A stretch of 64,000 nucleotides of DNA, taken from NCBI GenBank assembly GCA_013397865.1, contig VZTI01003649.1:310001-374000 (forward strand). Direction: 5' to 3'. Each line of letters opens with the position of its first letter. Position 1 is the first letter of the stretch. This stretch comes from Struthidea cinerea. Lineage: Eukaryota > Chordata > Aves > Passeriformes > Corcoracidae. A program made the translations under genes and the position numbers. Shown here piece after piece: positions 1-14,035 of this stretch. Under the pieces are notes generated by a model. The model saw nothing but the letters and a program-made list of their open reading frames with translations. It was not told the DNA's origin and did not search any database.

Positions 1-3000
1 GGGAGAGCCCAGTTCTCCAGCAGGACTGCTCTGCTGGGGAAATGTTGGAGAACAATGCTCAGACAGAAATAAAAGGCCAAACTGCCTCATGTACTCATCA
101 TAAGCCCTTTGAATTTAGCTATCTCCTCACCCTTTGTACACAACAAATCTTATGTCTAATGACTATCACTTTTCAGGTGGATGTTGAGTATCAAATGCCT
201 AGGACGTGTGACATAGGCACCCACATACCCTACATTTCTACCCAGAGAGTCCCATCACCCATTCACCCCAGCTTGTGAAGCCTCAGAAACCAGAGACAGG
301 CTGGGAGGTACTTCACATACAGCAGCATCTCTGCTTTGCCAAGCTGGCCTAGTTTCATGGAGGGCTTAGGAGTCCTTACCCAGCAGGACAGAAGCTCCCA
401 CACACACTCATATAGCCCCTTTTACAATTGCTGAGCAAAGTATTTCTCACCTGGATGGGGCTTTGTATGGGTTTTAAAAAATGTCTCAGAGCTTTGGTAG
501 CCCTTGCACATCAAGGGAGAACAATCTTCACTTGGAAGGATAAAGCCTGGTACTCTAAACTTTGGATTTCCTTTTACATTTTCAGGCTTACTCTTCATAG
601 AAAGAGTGAATGATGCACAGCCCCCTGCCCCCCCCAAGTCATTTTCCCCTCAACTCAGGTTGTTTTTTGTCCTGTCTAAGCTAGAAGCAGAATCAGCAAA
701 CATGTTGAGGCAGGTTCTACCACCGTTTCCTTAATCCATTCAAGCAGAGTTTAGTCCTACTGAGGAATACTGTAGACAGATGTCTTTAGACCTGTGCCGA
801 GGGCACCAATCGCTCTCGGACAAAGCAGGAAGCTCCTCAGTGCCAGCACTGCTGAAGTCCACAGGTTTCCATCCTATATCCTTCAGCCTTCCCCGCAATT
901 TCCCCTGTGTCCTATGCCTGACCCCTCCCGACCTTTTCCACACCCTCCCCTTACCGCCTGTGAGGTCAGGCTGGCTGGGAGCCGCCTGTGACACAGTCCG
1001 GGGGCAAGCTATTCCAGCCTACGTGCGGACAGCAAGCTCGTGAGCCGTGTGTGTGTGTATGTGCCTCTCTCCTGCCCACGTGCCAGCGCTGGGAGTTATC
1101 CTTCACAGCTCTGAGACCTCTACTCTCTCTCAAATTTGTTTAAAATTAGCATGTGAGTGTAAAAGCTACGAGTGCTTGCGTGTGAGGGGCAGAGAGGGTA
1201 GGGCTGCAGAGACATAGTTGTGTAAGCATAATTCACTTTGGAACATAGGCTAAAAATAATAAAGCAACATCATCACATTCTTTCACAATGCCTCAGAAGA
1301 ACTGGAGTAGTACTTACAGCTGCAACAAATCTCTATTAAAACCAAAGAGAAGTAGGTGAGGATGGGAAAGCAACCTCTGTGTGCTGCTTGCTCTGGCAGG
1401 CAACAATGGACCAGGATGCTGGAGTCCCTCACCCCGTCCCGCTCCACACATCCCCACTTACACAGTGTTGGCAGTACAGGTGCTGAACAAAATCCTCACC
1501 TCCCTGGTCTGAGTGAGCATGCAGAGACCTTATTACAACCTCCTTTCAGCTGAAGGGCTCCCCTGCCTCCTAAACAGGTTTTTGAAGACAGCTCATCAGC
1601 AGAGATGAAGCCAGCTGTTAATCTGTGTTCCCCCCAAGCAAGCTGACTAATTAGCTAAGTTCACAGGCTGGTTCTCTGGGAGCCCTGCTTGCATTTGTAT
1701 GAAGGAGGATCATTCAGGATAGAAAAGACTGTAGGAACAGTAGTACTGTTCAGACCAAAGCTTTGTTAAAGTTTAGGATAACTGAATACAAAATCATGTG
1801 CTTATTCACCCCTAGTTCTGACTTCTTAAACATTGCTGCCCTAAGATGACTATCCCTGTTATTGCTAACTTTTAGTATTTTTTGACTAAGGAGCCATTGA
1901 TGGTGGAGGTGGCTGACACCTACATGGAAGGTTCCTGCTGCAAACAGCTGACACACTGGGGATAAGATAGGAAGAAGAGAAAGATACAGATATTAATGAG
2001 GCTGCAACAAACTGCTGAGACTGTACTGTCGGTACAGCAGGCAGTGGTTTCAGCACACCAGGAGCTGAATCACTCTGAAACACTGTGTAGTAGGGTGTAG
2101 ATACAGGCTAAGTAACATCTTCCTCAGCAGAGCCTGCTGAAAGAGAAGGAAGAAGCTTCGGCCACAGGGACCTGGCACAGCCTTATAGGAGAAACCACTT
2201 AGCTGAATATAAACCCAGAGGTCAATGGCCAATGGCTCTGTGGGCAGTTTGGAGGTGCAAGTCCAGCTCTCAGTCAGTGAGTGAGGAGCAGGAAAGAAAG
2301 GCCACTTGTGTGTCTCTACCCATTTTCTGACCCCTTCCCATGTGTGCAACTTGCAGTGAAGAAAAGGATGGGAGTGGGGCTGTGGCTGAGCAGCTCCAGC
2401 ACCAGATATGGCACTTGTGCTTCAGGATTTTGTTTTCCCTGTTGAACATTTACTGTACTTAATATGGGCAGACAATTTTAGGACAGGTTACAGCTAATTC
2501 CTTTCCTGAAGCTGTGTTTTTCTGTAGAGACACTCATCTGGTCCCGTCCCCTCAGCAATAAGGGATACTTCTCTAGCAGAGGCATTTATGTCCCTCATTT
2601 ATATCCACCTCCTGGGGGCGTCTTTATGGGAGGTTGGTTGGTGCAAAGGAATTGAGCACCACACTCAGGTGTCTGTGCTACCTGGGACATGAAGGAAAAC
2701 AGGACAGATGCTTTCTGGTAAAGAGGGAAAGAAAAATCTGACAATTCATGTGGTGCAGTGCTGTGAGGGCTGCAATAAAAAGAGGAATCAACATTTCTTT
2801 TTGACAGAGCCACGTTCCAATGGCTAAACAGGCTTTAAAGTCAAGAAAAAGCCACATTGATGCTGCAGTAGAAAACAGTGAGTGTATACTTTTATTATCT
2901 CATTAACACTCCCTCCCCTCCTCCCCAGGATCATTTGGCTCAAGGACTGCCAGCAGGGTACAATAATGTCTCCAGCAGAAACAGCTGGTATGGAGACGGG

Positions 3001-3540
3001 ACATTGTTTGAAATGGCCCGAGAGGCGTCCTCAGCAGGTGGCATTTATCAGCTGTATGCAAACGCCGTGCTTCCATGAGGCGCTCTAAGAAAGTGTGTAT
3101 ATCAAAAAAAATAAAAGCAAAGTGCAACTTAGCAAAGGGAGGATTTGTAGCTGAAACCCCATTTTTGGTATAGATGGAAGGGAAGGGAGTAATAAACAGC
3201 CCTGTTAAGCTAGTCTGTTGGCTTTAAACCAAGGTAATGAGGCATGTGGGTGCTTTGACAAGGAGCCAGAAACTGCATTTTGCCACCAATTTGACTTCTA
3301 CCTTTTTTGTCTCTCTTAATCTGACAGTAAATTCCTCACAATCCACTGAGCATATCAAAATGGGGCTCAGGTTAGGTCTAATGCCTTTTAAAGTACTACT
3401 AGGAAAGTAATTCACTTAATTAAATATTTCCAGTTGTGGAAACCACCCTCTAGGCAAATTGCACCACCTCTTACCCCTTTGCACACACAAAACATAGAGT
3501 AACAATGGATATGCTCATTTTTACCCTGCACACAGAGTTC
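1..3540. other. Intergenic or intronic DNA, no gene seen
   Basis: Only short ORFs on both strands (99 codons or fewer), none resembling a known protein. There is a short GT run near 1048. I see no CR1 end or other recognisable repeat. Confidence 0.6.
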
Positions 3541-3569
3541 CACTCACTCACTCACTCACTCACTCACTC
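3541..3569 (+). repeat. (CACT)n microsatellite, seven units
   Basis: Seven perfect tandem copies of CACT. It is short enough to be polymorphic but has no evident function. Confidence 0.95.
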
Positions 3570-6500
3570 CTTCCGAGCTGTCCTTCCTAGGGGTTTTTTG
3601 CCAGGAAGGAAGATTGCTCGAGTGACTGGGTCAGAGAAGTTTGAGAGTCAGCTCCTAGCTCTACTGCCTACTTGTTTTGCAGCCCTGGATAAATATCGTA
3701 ACCCCTCTTTGAGACAGCTTCTTCATCTCCTGGCCAGGAGACAAGCAGTGTCCTTCCACCCCGTCACTCTTCTCACTGCTTAAGTGTTCATAGAGCAGTT
3801 TAGACCTCCTTTAGTAGGAGATGTTAGATAGAAAAGGACTAAGACTTTGTTCAGGCCAGAGCCCTGCCGGTCCATTCCCTGGATAGGATAACTCTGAAAC
3901 CCTTGCCTTAGGGGAACTGCAAACAGCATGACCCAACCACCTGATTAAAGGTGCAGGATCATACCAGGGAGCCACCGGTGGCCTGCATTGGCAGAGTCCA
4001 TATAGAAGAACAGAAGACCACAGGAAAATAGACCCAGTCCTTTTCTACAAATTTACCTGACACTTTAGAGAATCTCACCATGAAAGAAAACTTGGGGTTT
4101 GCACAGAGTAGCCTCCTGAAAGGAGAGCATCAAATCTTAAAACCTCTTGCAGGAGTACTTTTTTTCTCCACATGCAGTACCATCACAGCCAGACTGAAAA
4201 TGTCACCACTGGGCTCCTGGATCTCTTTCATGGAGAGCAAAGCATGTTAGTGATCTTTTAACAACCATCTCTAACTAACTTACAGCACTTGCCCTGCAGT
4301 AAGATAAGCTCCTTGTATCTAAAAGGTGCCCTACAGTGAAAAGATTGAATTGAAACGTAACCATGACTTTGTGCACAGTAGCTGTTCAGAGTATAACCTG
4401 TACCGTGTCCCCAGGCAGCTCCTAGAGCCTGTGTTTTGTCCAAGGGCATGTCTGTGCTACCACTGGTAGCTGCTAATATATCTTCCTTATGACTGAAAAA
4501 AATTCCCTATCTGTGCATTTTGCCTGCCTCCTGCTAGGTACCTCCACAAATATTTACAAAAGATGGCTTGTAAGTGAAGAAGGCACAACTAGTCACACAT
4601 TAGATATGCTTGTACTGCTCCCAGGCTTGTTAGCTTGCTCTCCTCTGCAAACTCTTCAAAGGCTGGGAGATGCTGTCTCTAGCATCCACCGTTGCAGCAG
4701 TGCAGCACAGAGATGATGTGAGCCCAGCTTGGGCTCAGGACATTACAAGCACAGCATGGTGCCAGGAGCTGCTGTATATGCCAGGTTTGAAGGTAGCACC
4801 AAAAGCACTTTGGGGCATCCTGCACTGTCAAAGGATTGTGTTCCTCAGCTGGAAGGAGGCTCTCACCTTAGAGTCTGTTCGCTCCTCAGGATGAGAGCAC
4901 AGCCAGCTGCAGCACAAAAACTGCATTTCATTTCTGCTTCCTTAAAAAAAGGAAGAAAGGCTTGGGTTTGTGTTTTTTTAACCTGTAATGAAAACAAAGT
5001 GGAAGTGGGAAGCCACATTTATGACCTGGGTAGACATTTTACTATCCACTCCAACAGGAAGAGCATTTCCTCACAGGCTCTTCAGGACACCTGCTTTTCA
5101 CTGCAGCACACCTCCCAGCAGTGCTGCTATCATTGCTCACTGGCGTGTTTTGACAAGGAACTGTGTTCCTTCTGACACAATAAACTCAGATGAGGCCAGA
5201 GTAATCTCTTTGCCTGACCTCCTGCCTCCTGCAGACCACGTAAGAGCTTGGGTTCTTTCATATCTGCATTCATTATACATGAAAATTAGTCTGGACTAAC
5301 CACTGCAAATTTTATCTTTAACTGCCCTCAGAAATAAAAAGCCTTCAGAAAGACACTGTTCACTGTGCTGTTTAAGAGTAGCAGTAATTATTTGATTACA
5401 TGATACGTTTCAGATCCTTGCATATGTAGCTATTATGAGTTGTCCTACCTGTCCCTGTTTCTAAGTGAGCTTCCATAAGGAAAATGTGAGTCATTTGGCA
5501 GATCATCTGAACGCAGTTGTGGGTCTCAAGTCAGCCCACAGTGGAGAGATGTCAATGTCGCAGGTCGCTCCCAGGTGTTCATCCCACAGTCTAAAGGGCT
5601 GGGGACCCCTCCTTTAAACAAGACCCTTGTTACAGAGGTTTATGTAACATCTGGGTAGATGCCTCTGGTCTTTGGCCCTGTCACCGTGATGCCTTTCACT
5701 AGCAATGAGTTGAAGCTATTTTAGGATTCAATGGGGAAACAAACCTTCCAGTGGTCTCATTGCTTAATTTCTCTCTATTGCCTTAAGTACAATGGCTAAT
5801 AGCTAAACTGGACTTTGGGGTGTTTCCTACAGAGTTCTATAATGGTTTCCTGCATTTTTCTTCTATTTGGAAGCTATTTTAAGTTGTTCTACCTTCCCCA
5901 GACTGCCCAAGAGGAGCTGTGCTGTGCACTTTCATCAGCTGATTCTGGGAAATGTCAGTTATGCTGTTCTTCTGTTAGTAATATGTTTCTTGAACGATTT
6001 AAAAATAGCACAGTATGAAACATTTCCATCTTCTCTCTTCTGGAGGAGAACTGAGGGGGAGTTAACTCTTTTCTGCTTCACTGGAGCAAGAAGTCATGCA
6101 GTGTTCAGGTGCTCTGGGGCTGGAGCCAGCTGCTGGTGCTGGGAGAGGCAACACAATGAGGGCACCTGGTCAGAGCCTGAGCTAAAGAAGGTCCCTGCTG
6201 TTGTCAGAGCTGCCAGCAGACCTGGCACGTGTGGCAGCTGTGTCAGTGCAGGACACAGCAGGACTGGACATCTGCCTGCTGACCTGCCTCTGCTGCTTTT
6301 ACAGCTTGCTTGAGGAGCTTCTCAGACAGCAACCATATGGCCAGGCAATGCTGATCATGTTAGAGCTCCTCTCTGTGAACTGCTCCAACACACCCTGACC
6401 CTAGAGACCAAATGTAAGCTGGGAACAACATCTCCCAGGCATTCACCTCAGTCCTACAGTGCCATTCCATTTTTAGTCCCTACTGGAGCACCTCATCACT

Positions 6501-9500
6501 GGCTGCTTGGCCTGTGTCTTGTGTTCATTGGCAACTCCTTCCTCAGCTGTTCAGTTTCCTATTAACCTCCCCTCTATTTTTTTTTACCTTCCAGCATTTT
6601 TTCCTTTATTTTTGGTCCTCCCCACCCCAGCTTGTTCCTTTTTCTTTTCCCATTGCTGACACTTCCTCCAGTGGTACGTTCTCCTACACTCCCCATCTGA
6701 AGGCAGCTTGGAAGACAGTCACCCACGGTCCTGTCCCAGGGAGCTGCTTGGCAGCAGCCTGCTGTGATAACCCTGCATTTACATGTGTTAGAGGCAGAGA
6801 AAGAACAAAGATCCTTTTATCATCCAAGTAGCAGAAGTATATATTCATCAGACACAGCTTCCCCTACCCACTTGCACTTGCCATGCACTTTTCCTCTGGT
6901 CTGTGGGTCCTCTGGAACTATTCTGGTAACCACAAGGTTGGGAAATACTGCTTCAACCACAACATACAGCTTCCTCTTTCAGGACAGCCTAGAAACATTT
7001 AAACAACAACTGGCCTTGTGTTGCCCACATCATCTGGAGCTGGAGGAAGAGTAGACGCTGGCACATGGTGGCAGTGAAGGGGAGAAAGAGCGATGCAGTT
7101 AATTACAAATGACTTGTCTTGGTTCTGGCCAAGGTTTAGTGCTGCAGGAAGGGCTACACAGGAGAGCGTTTGCTTTGAAGCCCGTTCCATCAAAATGAAT
7201 ATAAATATTCCCATAAGTCTGGGGCTATGGGGCATCTCTTTTCAGAATGGTATCTAGAGGCACATCAGGACTTTAAATGGCTTCCAGAATTGGTGTGATC
7301 TCATTCTACTTTCTTTCTATTCTCATGGGCAAATATTCCTTGTGGGATGTCACCCTTGCTTTCTCCCATAACTGCTTTAAAGCACTAATTAGATGGTTAT
7401 AAATCACAAGAGATCTGTGGTGTTTTGAATGACTCCAAACTTTGGCATTATAGCTGAGGTCTTGAATGCAAGCAAATCCACTCGACACTGGTTTCTGTTG
7501 ATTCAGCAGTGATGTCATATCAAAGTTTCTTGAGCGCTCTGACAGACTTAAGTTTGTTGAAAGAAGTCTGGATAGCAGAGCCAAGTTTAGCTGCAGCCAA
7601 GTTATTCAGTAAGACAGCAAGTTGAGTACAAAAGCAGAAGGACAACTCTCACCTCTGTGCTGGTGACTGGTTCGAGAGCCTGCAAATGCTTTGTCTGCAA
7701 ATGCTGCCACATGCAAGGGTCTGTCCTAAATAGGAATTTTCTGCACCCACAGTGACCTAGGGTTTCAACCTTAGGTCATGTCAAGAAGACATGAAGCTGT
7801 TTGTCTCCCCTTGAAAATAACACTGGGCAAGATGCATTTTCCACCAAATAAAGGCCCTACAGACATAAGGGGAAACAGTAGTAAATTTTGCAAGGAAATG
7901 TTTTCCAGTGGAAAAATACTAAGCTGCTAATAACTCTCAGACCTTATTTTCCATGGAATTTCAAACATGAAGGAAGATTTCCAAAGGTGCTTGGCAAGCA
8001 GCATTTCATCAGTACCACATATGGATTTTCCCCACAAGTTTCCTGGCTCCTCAGGAACCCACCAGAATTTACCACACTTTCCCAGCCCTTCACTGAAAGA
8101 GATGTGATAGCTGGGAATGCAGGGCTTTTACTCTCCCTGATAAAGTGTTTCCTGGGAGATATGGACTCAGGAAGCCCTTGACAACTGCTTACTAAAACTG
8201 GCATGGTCCTTGTCATCTCTACCAGTCTCTGCAGCTAAATACGTGCACCCAGACCTTTTCACTATAACAGCAGAGATCCCATCACTTCAAAGCAGCAGCT
8301 ACCCAGGTCTGTGAACTGTCTCACCAAAGGGAATGCAAAAAAGTAGCTATGTCTGCCATCATGTTTCCTGTGATTTCTGGAAAGAGTATCTTCATTTATG
8401 CATTAGAACAAAACCAAGAACAAGGGCTTAAGACGAACAGCAGTCCCCATGTTTCAAGCAGCCCTTTGCACATGCACATACATGTTCCCTGCCATGCTTG
8501 ATGCCGCCTGCCTAGCCAGGCTGGAGGGGGATCTTCTCAATCCAGCTTAACCACTAGCACTTCTTCAGGGGAGTGGGAGCTATACAGAAAGAGGTAAAAG
8601 CAAAATATTTGTAATGACTTTTTAAATGCACCTAAAAAAAAATGTACCAGGACTAACTCAGCTACATCTTTCTATGAGCACAGCATTTTTCCCCCAGTAG
8701 CCGTGAGTTGTGCTGCTCTAAGAGACTGAGGTATGCTTTAAAGGGCTTCATACTTGTTCCAAATCCCCTGAGAATGCCATGAACTGTTGGCCTTCCCAAG
8801 TGTCTGGGAGGGGACCAGTGGCTGCTACAGGGCCCTGTGCAGAAGACCCTCCTTTTAGAGGCTTGTTGCACAGCCTTAGCCAAAGCACTATGATGCTGCC
8901 TGCCACGCTCTTGGGCAGTGAATTAGCAATAGCACAAGCTGCCTCACACAGGGAAGTCAGGTGAAATTCAATGTTTATAAAGAGCAAGCAGAATGTCCCT
9001 GGGCAGCGTAAAATATTATCTTTTCTCCTTTATTGACACTCACAGGAACAGTTAATGCTTGGTTTGGGTAGAGCTGATGACACTGCTGTTGATCATCATT
9101 TATCATCTCTAGATTTTTGTGGTTGCAAATCATTTGGCAGATTTCTCCCTTTTTTCCTGCTCCACAGATGGCAGTGTCCATGAAGCATGACACCCTTGCA
9201 AGCATCTGTCTGTGAGGCTGGAAGCTTGAGGACTTTTGGGGGTAAAACGCCCCTCAGTATTATCTGACCTCTAATGTTCATGGACTGATGTGCTGTAATT
9301 TGCACAGTCCTCTCCGACAAAAACTCCCTCTGCTGGGATCTCGGCTTGCAGACTGTGTTGCTTCTGAGAGGAGCCTGAGCCTGTGCCTGTGAAGGGCCAT
9401 CACACCTTGGAGTGTAATTTTATTGCTGTGCCACTAAGTGTTCGTGTTTCAGGTCCAGTTCAACCTCTTCCAAGGTGGGGGTCTAAGGCACTTAAACTGC

Positions 9501-12500
9501 AGCTAGACTAAGGCAGCACAGAGTAAGCCCACCACTGTAATTTTATGTGAAATGAAACATGCAGAAGCTGCACTTCTACAGCTGATGTCCTGTTTTTTTT
9601 CCGGCTAACAGAGCTGAGCAGCTCCTGCAGCTGCAAATGAGGGTGTTTCCAGTCCCAAGACACACTGAATCAATCAATGTGCTGTTCTCCTCTGCTCCCT
9701 TATTAGCAGTTAAAAACTAAGAAAACACAATGTCTTTCCCAAACAACTGCCTCATTTGCCTTCCCCTCAGCATAGCAACAACCCCCACCATGGACTAGAC
9801 CTCATTTGGCAGCTTGGGGGAAGCACAGGTCAAATTCTTTTTGCACGATGAGCTGTAACCCTGTGATCTTTAATAGGGTTATACTGGGGGAAAAGGACAG
9901 GACTCAGCCTTGTGATTGCAGGGCAACTTATGATTCATGGACGTTAGGGTACTGTCTGGGGACATCCCGGACACGGCTGATGCCTTCTCCTCCTCGCATT
10001 AAGATCTCTTTGTGCAGAAACATGGGGTTTGTTCAGCTGTCCCTAACCTCAGTTCCTGACCCTACATGGCCAGCACTGTCCAGCTGCCTGGGGCTGGGCC
10101 AAATCCAGAGCAAGGATGGAGCAGCCCAGTGAATAACAGCAGTGACCAGCCATGCTCTCTCTGGGTTTTTGCCTTGGGGTTAACTGGCTTTCTAAGTGAA
10201 TCATAGTATAATTCACTCTTCTCTCCTTCTAACCCTTCAGCTTTTCTGCCTTACAGCTCTCCCCAGAAGCATACTTTGGTGACAACATGCAAGCTGGCAT
10301 GTGCTGCAGCACTGGTGACTCTCAGAGGAAATCCTGGGAACAATTTCTCTTTTCTCCTGCACACAATTTTTTTGGTGAAACTTAGAGAACCAGTGCTATT
10401 TTTGAAGCCCCTTTTTGGCTGAAATTGGCTAACAAGCTTAATCATAAGGGTGACAAAAAGGGTAGTCCAGAAGATCCCATAAAAGTTCCATAAGAAACAG
10501 GTCTAAAACATACCTAAAATAAGGTGGAGTGTGATGTGTTAGAAAGCAGGGCAGGTTTACAAGACAGAGACAGAGCATGTGCAGCAGCACATGCCCCTCT
10601 TCCAGGGGCATCCTTCAGGACCACCCTCACAGCCAAATAGCCTATTCCAGCCCTCAGTTAGAAGCTCTTCCCACTGTTTATGATGGGCCTGTACTGAAGG
10701 ATAAAGACCCAGGCAGCGCTGAATCATGCATTTGCCACCTCCCACCATCACTAATGCACCACACACCACTTAGGAATGAAGGTTTGGGGTTTCTAGAAAT
10801 AGAGTGGAATAAAATATCATGTCATCTGCCTGAAGATTCAGCAACCCACATGTTCTCCCACATATGCTGCTATGAAGGTACCATACCAGTGCTTTGGGCA
10901 GTCTTCAGGCTGTTCCTTCAGTAGCAGATTAGATTCAAGCTCCAACTCCTGAGCACGAGCGTGCTTCAGAGACAGGCACTCACATCAGCAACATTTATCA
11001 GGGGTAGTGGTCATTTCTGCATCAGGGCAAACCCTGCAGGAGATTAGGACAGAGGAGTGTCACCAGCAATATTACAAGTACAGCTTCTTTTTTCCTCTCG
11101 CAGGAACAGGATGATCTTGCTGTAACCAAGCCTGAATTCAAGCCCTTCTTCTCAATACACCCCACCCCATCACTGCAAAACACAAAAGTTGATAAATAAA
11201 ATTCCTAATGTATCCTAGTAGAGAGAAGAATTTCTTCAGAAAGTGTCTATTTATGTAATCTCTGCAGTGCTCAGATACCATGGAAATTAGTAAAGAATAA
11301 TATCATAGTGAGCCTGCTGCACTGCAGCTTTATGTATCATTTACTGTTGCCAAGATTAAAACTCTTGGGTTTCTGCCCCCAGGCTTGCCCCAGTAAGCTG
11401 ACATATTTTGGGATCATTTTGCATTTTCCACAGATTTCATCGTATTGTTTCTAACCATCTTTCCTTTCCCTGAACCTACAGCTCCTTCCTGTCCAGTACT
11501 CTCCAGGAACAGCATCCAGGTAATGCCTAGTCCCTCATTTGGTTCCTGCATGGGGATTTTTCTGAACATAGATTGCAGACTATTTAACGTTGCATCTCTC
11601 ATCATTGCTTCCTGATTCCCTTGTGCTCTCCACTGATACCTTGCTGCCAACTACCCTTTATTAGCAGCACCTTGGGCACTTTTAAAAATGGCTAAGTCTA
11701 TGTCAGAACCAAGGCAATTTGCATCATCTTTGATGAACTCTTTTTAAATGTTTTACTGAGACCAAAATATATTCCATCTTATCACATGCTCCTTGAATCT
11801 ACTAAGCTTGCAATTCTACATGGTAGATTAATTTAAAATTCATTTTGCTGAGGCATATGTACATTTGCTAGACTGCTTATCCTATATTCTGAGGAAACTG
11901 CCTTTTAGGCAAGCTTCTGTTGCTGGGAAGTCTGAAGACCAAAGTCTGAAAGTGTTTAGCTCACATCCAGCCCTTGCAGTCGTTCACTCATTTGGAGCGA
12001 TTTCATCTCAGTCTCCATGCTGCCTTCTGATGGGTCACAGGCATGCGTGTTAAGAGACTCCTGTCTTCTGCTCCAGTTCTGTGATCAGTCGATCCTGTTT
12101 GCAAGCTCCCAGCCCCAATACTCCCCTTGCCAGAGTCCTGCAGGAATATCTGGTTTCTTCACAGCCCTGGCAACTGCTGTGGAGCTCAAGTCAGGCAGAT
12201 GGGCAGCATCCAGAGGACTTGCCTTGTGGGATAAAGACTAGACCACAGATTTACATGGATCGTTTTCTAACGTATTCATCTGATGCCAAAGAAGTCGTGC
12301 ATTGTTTTCTTTAAGCACTTGAGATATTAGGAAAAAGCTTTGGACTGTCTATAAATACATGCAAAATATGAATTATTCAGCCTTGCTGAAGATATTATTT
12401 TGGGGTTCTTTTCTCTGTTTTTTTTTTTAATCTGTTATTCAGGGAGTAGCCCAATTCAAAAACCTCTCCAGATGTAAAGAAATACCAGAACAGACAGGAA

Positions 12501-13739
12501 TAATGGATGACTTAGGCTATACAAACAATGTGTTATCAAAACACATGGCGGGTCCTAGCCCAGGGGCTGCTGGCCATGAGTACATGCATGTTGAAGTGGC
12601 AGCTGCACACCCCACAAGGTGAGAGGTATTTGCTTGCCTTGCACTTCCCTCACCTTGCAGATTCCCAATCAACACCATTCTGTTTGATCCCTGACCCTTG
12701 TAATCTATTCCGTGTGCCAGTATCCACATTTGCAGGTTTTCCTGAAGCAGGTAGCTCTGTATCATGCAAGGTCGTGGTTTGTCAAGAATGTGGGTATCCC
12801 AGTTGGGAAGCAATAGAAAGACTGAGAGGGTTGCAGAAGGGAAGGTGTTTTATTGATAGAGAAGAGCAGATCAAAAATACTCAGATTCTGAACACAGTAA
12901 GAGTGAACAATCAGTGACAAAAGGAATCTATCTCCACGCAGACAGCAACTGGTGATGTACCACAGTCAGTCATGGAAGATGACCTTTTAAATACCCCCAA
13001 GTCTTCTGTTCTTCCCCTACAGGAATTCAGGGGATTCTGTTTGAATAAGCAGATTCATAGGTAAAGACCAACTCTCTCAACCAGCTCCTGCAGTGAGTGG
13101 TTAATAGGAGCTGCCGGGTCCTGAGAACCCTGGTGCTCTTCACCCCTGCCCCAAGAAACATGGCACATGCACCACTGCAGGGATGTGTCTTTCAACACAT
13201 GCCAAAAGCATGTCCTCAAAGTATTTACAATCATCTACCATAGCTTCTAAAGCAATAAAAATGCAAAAGAAGCTTTCATGCGGTAAGCATCTTCAAATGC
13301 CAGAGCATTTGGACTATTAACCTTCTTACTTTTGGATGCTGCAAGCATTTAAAGATCTGCCTGGCTAAGCGACATTTCATTAGCTAATGTAGCTGGAAGT
13401 TAGTGGAGGTAGATGAACAAACTAAACAGAATGCAATGAACGACTGCAAAGAAGGTCTAGGTGGACTGTTAAAAACAAAGCAGGTTTATTTTGCAATTTC
13501 TCATCAGAACTAACACTGATTACATATGTTATTTCTCCAAAGGAAGCAAATTTCTCTGTGCTGACATTTTTCTCCTTTTTTCTTTTTACTGGTGGTTCAA
13601 AGAATAATTTCCACCACTCTGCCTATGAAGCAGGTTTGAAGATTTGTAGTGTTGTCCCCTAAGCTGTTGGCAGAACTTGTATCGCTTACTAACAGAAGAC
13701 TAAGGCTCAAGGGGTTAATGCTTGTAGCACAGTCAAGTG
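3570..13739. other. Intergenic or intronic DNA, no gene seen
   Basis: The longest ORFs (148 codons at 4729-5175 and 5867-6313, plus strand) have no recognisable domain, no splice partners and overlap other ORFs. Composition is moderate GC without a CpG island. No CR1 signature was found. Confidence 0.55.
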
Positions 13740-14035
13740 ATGACAGGAAAGACCTGAGAGGGTTTAAATATTATGAAGAGCAAGGACACAATTAGCAAAA
13801 TAGACCAGGAGAGAATTAGCATTCAAAGGTAAAGATAGGAAGGGAAAATGTGGAGTTGGAGGAAGGATTTCTTGGCAGTGAGATACACAAAATTATCTCT
13901 CAAAAGTAATGTGACAGAAGCTCTGCTGTTTGGTACATTTAAAATTGAGTTGGACAAAGTGATAGTGAGTGAATGAGAGATAACAGTTCTGGTCCAGCAG
14001 GACGGCAAACTCAGGCTATTTTCACCTTCAACTCC
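13740..14035 (+). mobile_element. Probable very old CR1-type 3' fragment
   Basis: Pieces such as 'ggaaggatttcttggcagtg', 'gtgacagaagctctgctg' and 'ttaaaattgagttggacaaa' resemble the region coding the end of CR1 ORF2 and the start of the 3' tail in old sauropsid CR1 families, but similarity is weak and no octamer is left. Boundaries are approximate. Confidence 0.4.

Noticed and set aside
4729..6313. Two 148-codon ORFs in the left intergenic part
   Set aside because: Cys/Ser/Leu-rich translations without recognisable motifs, overlapping other ORFs, and no splice or promoter context.
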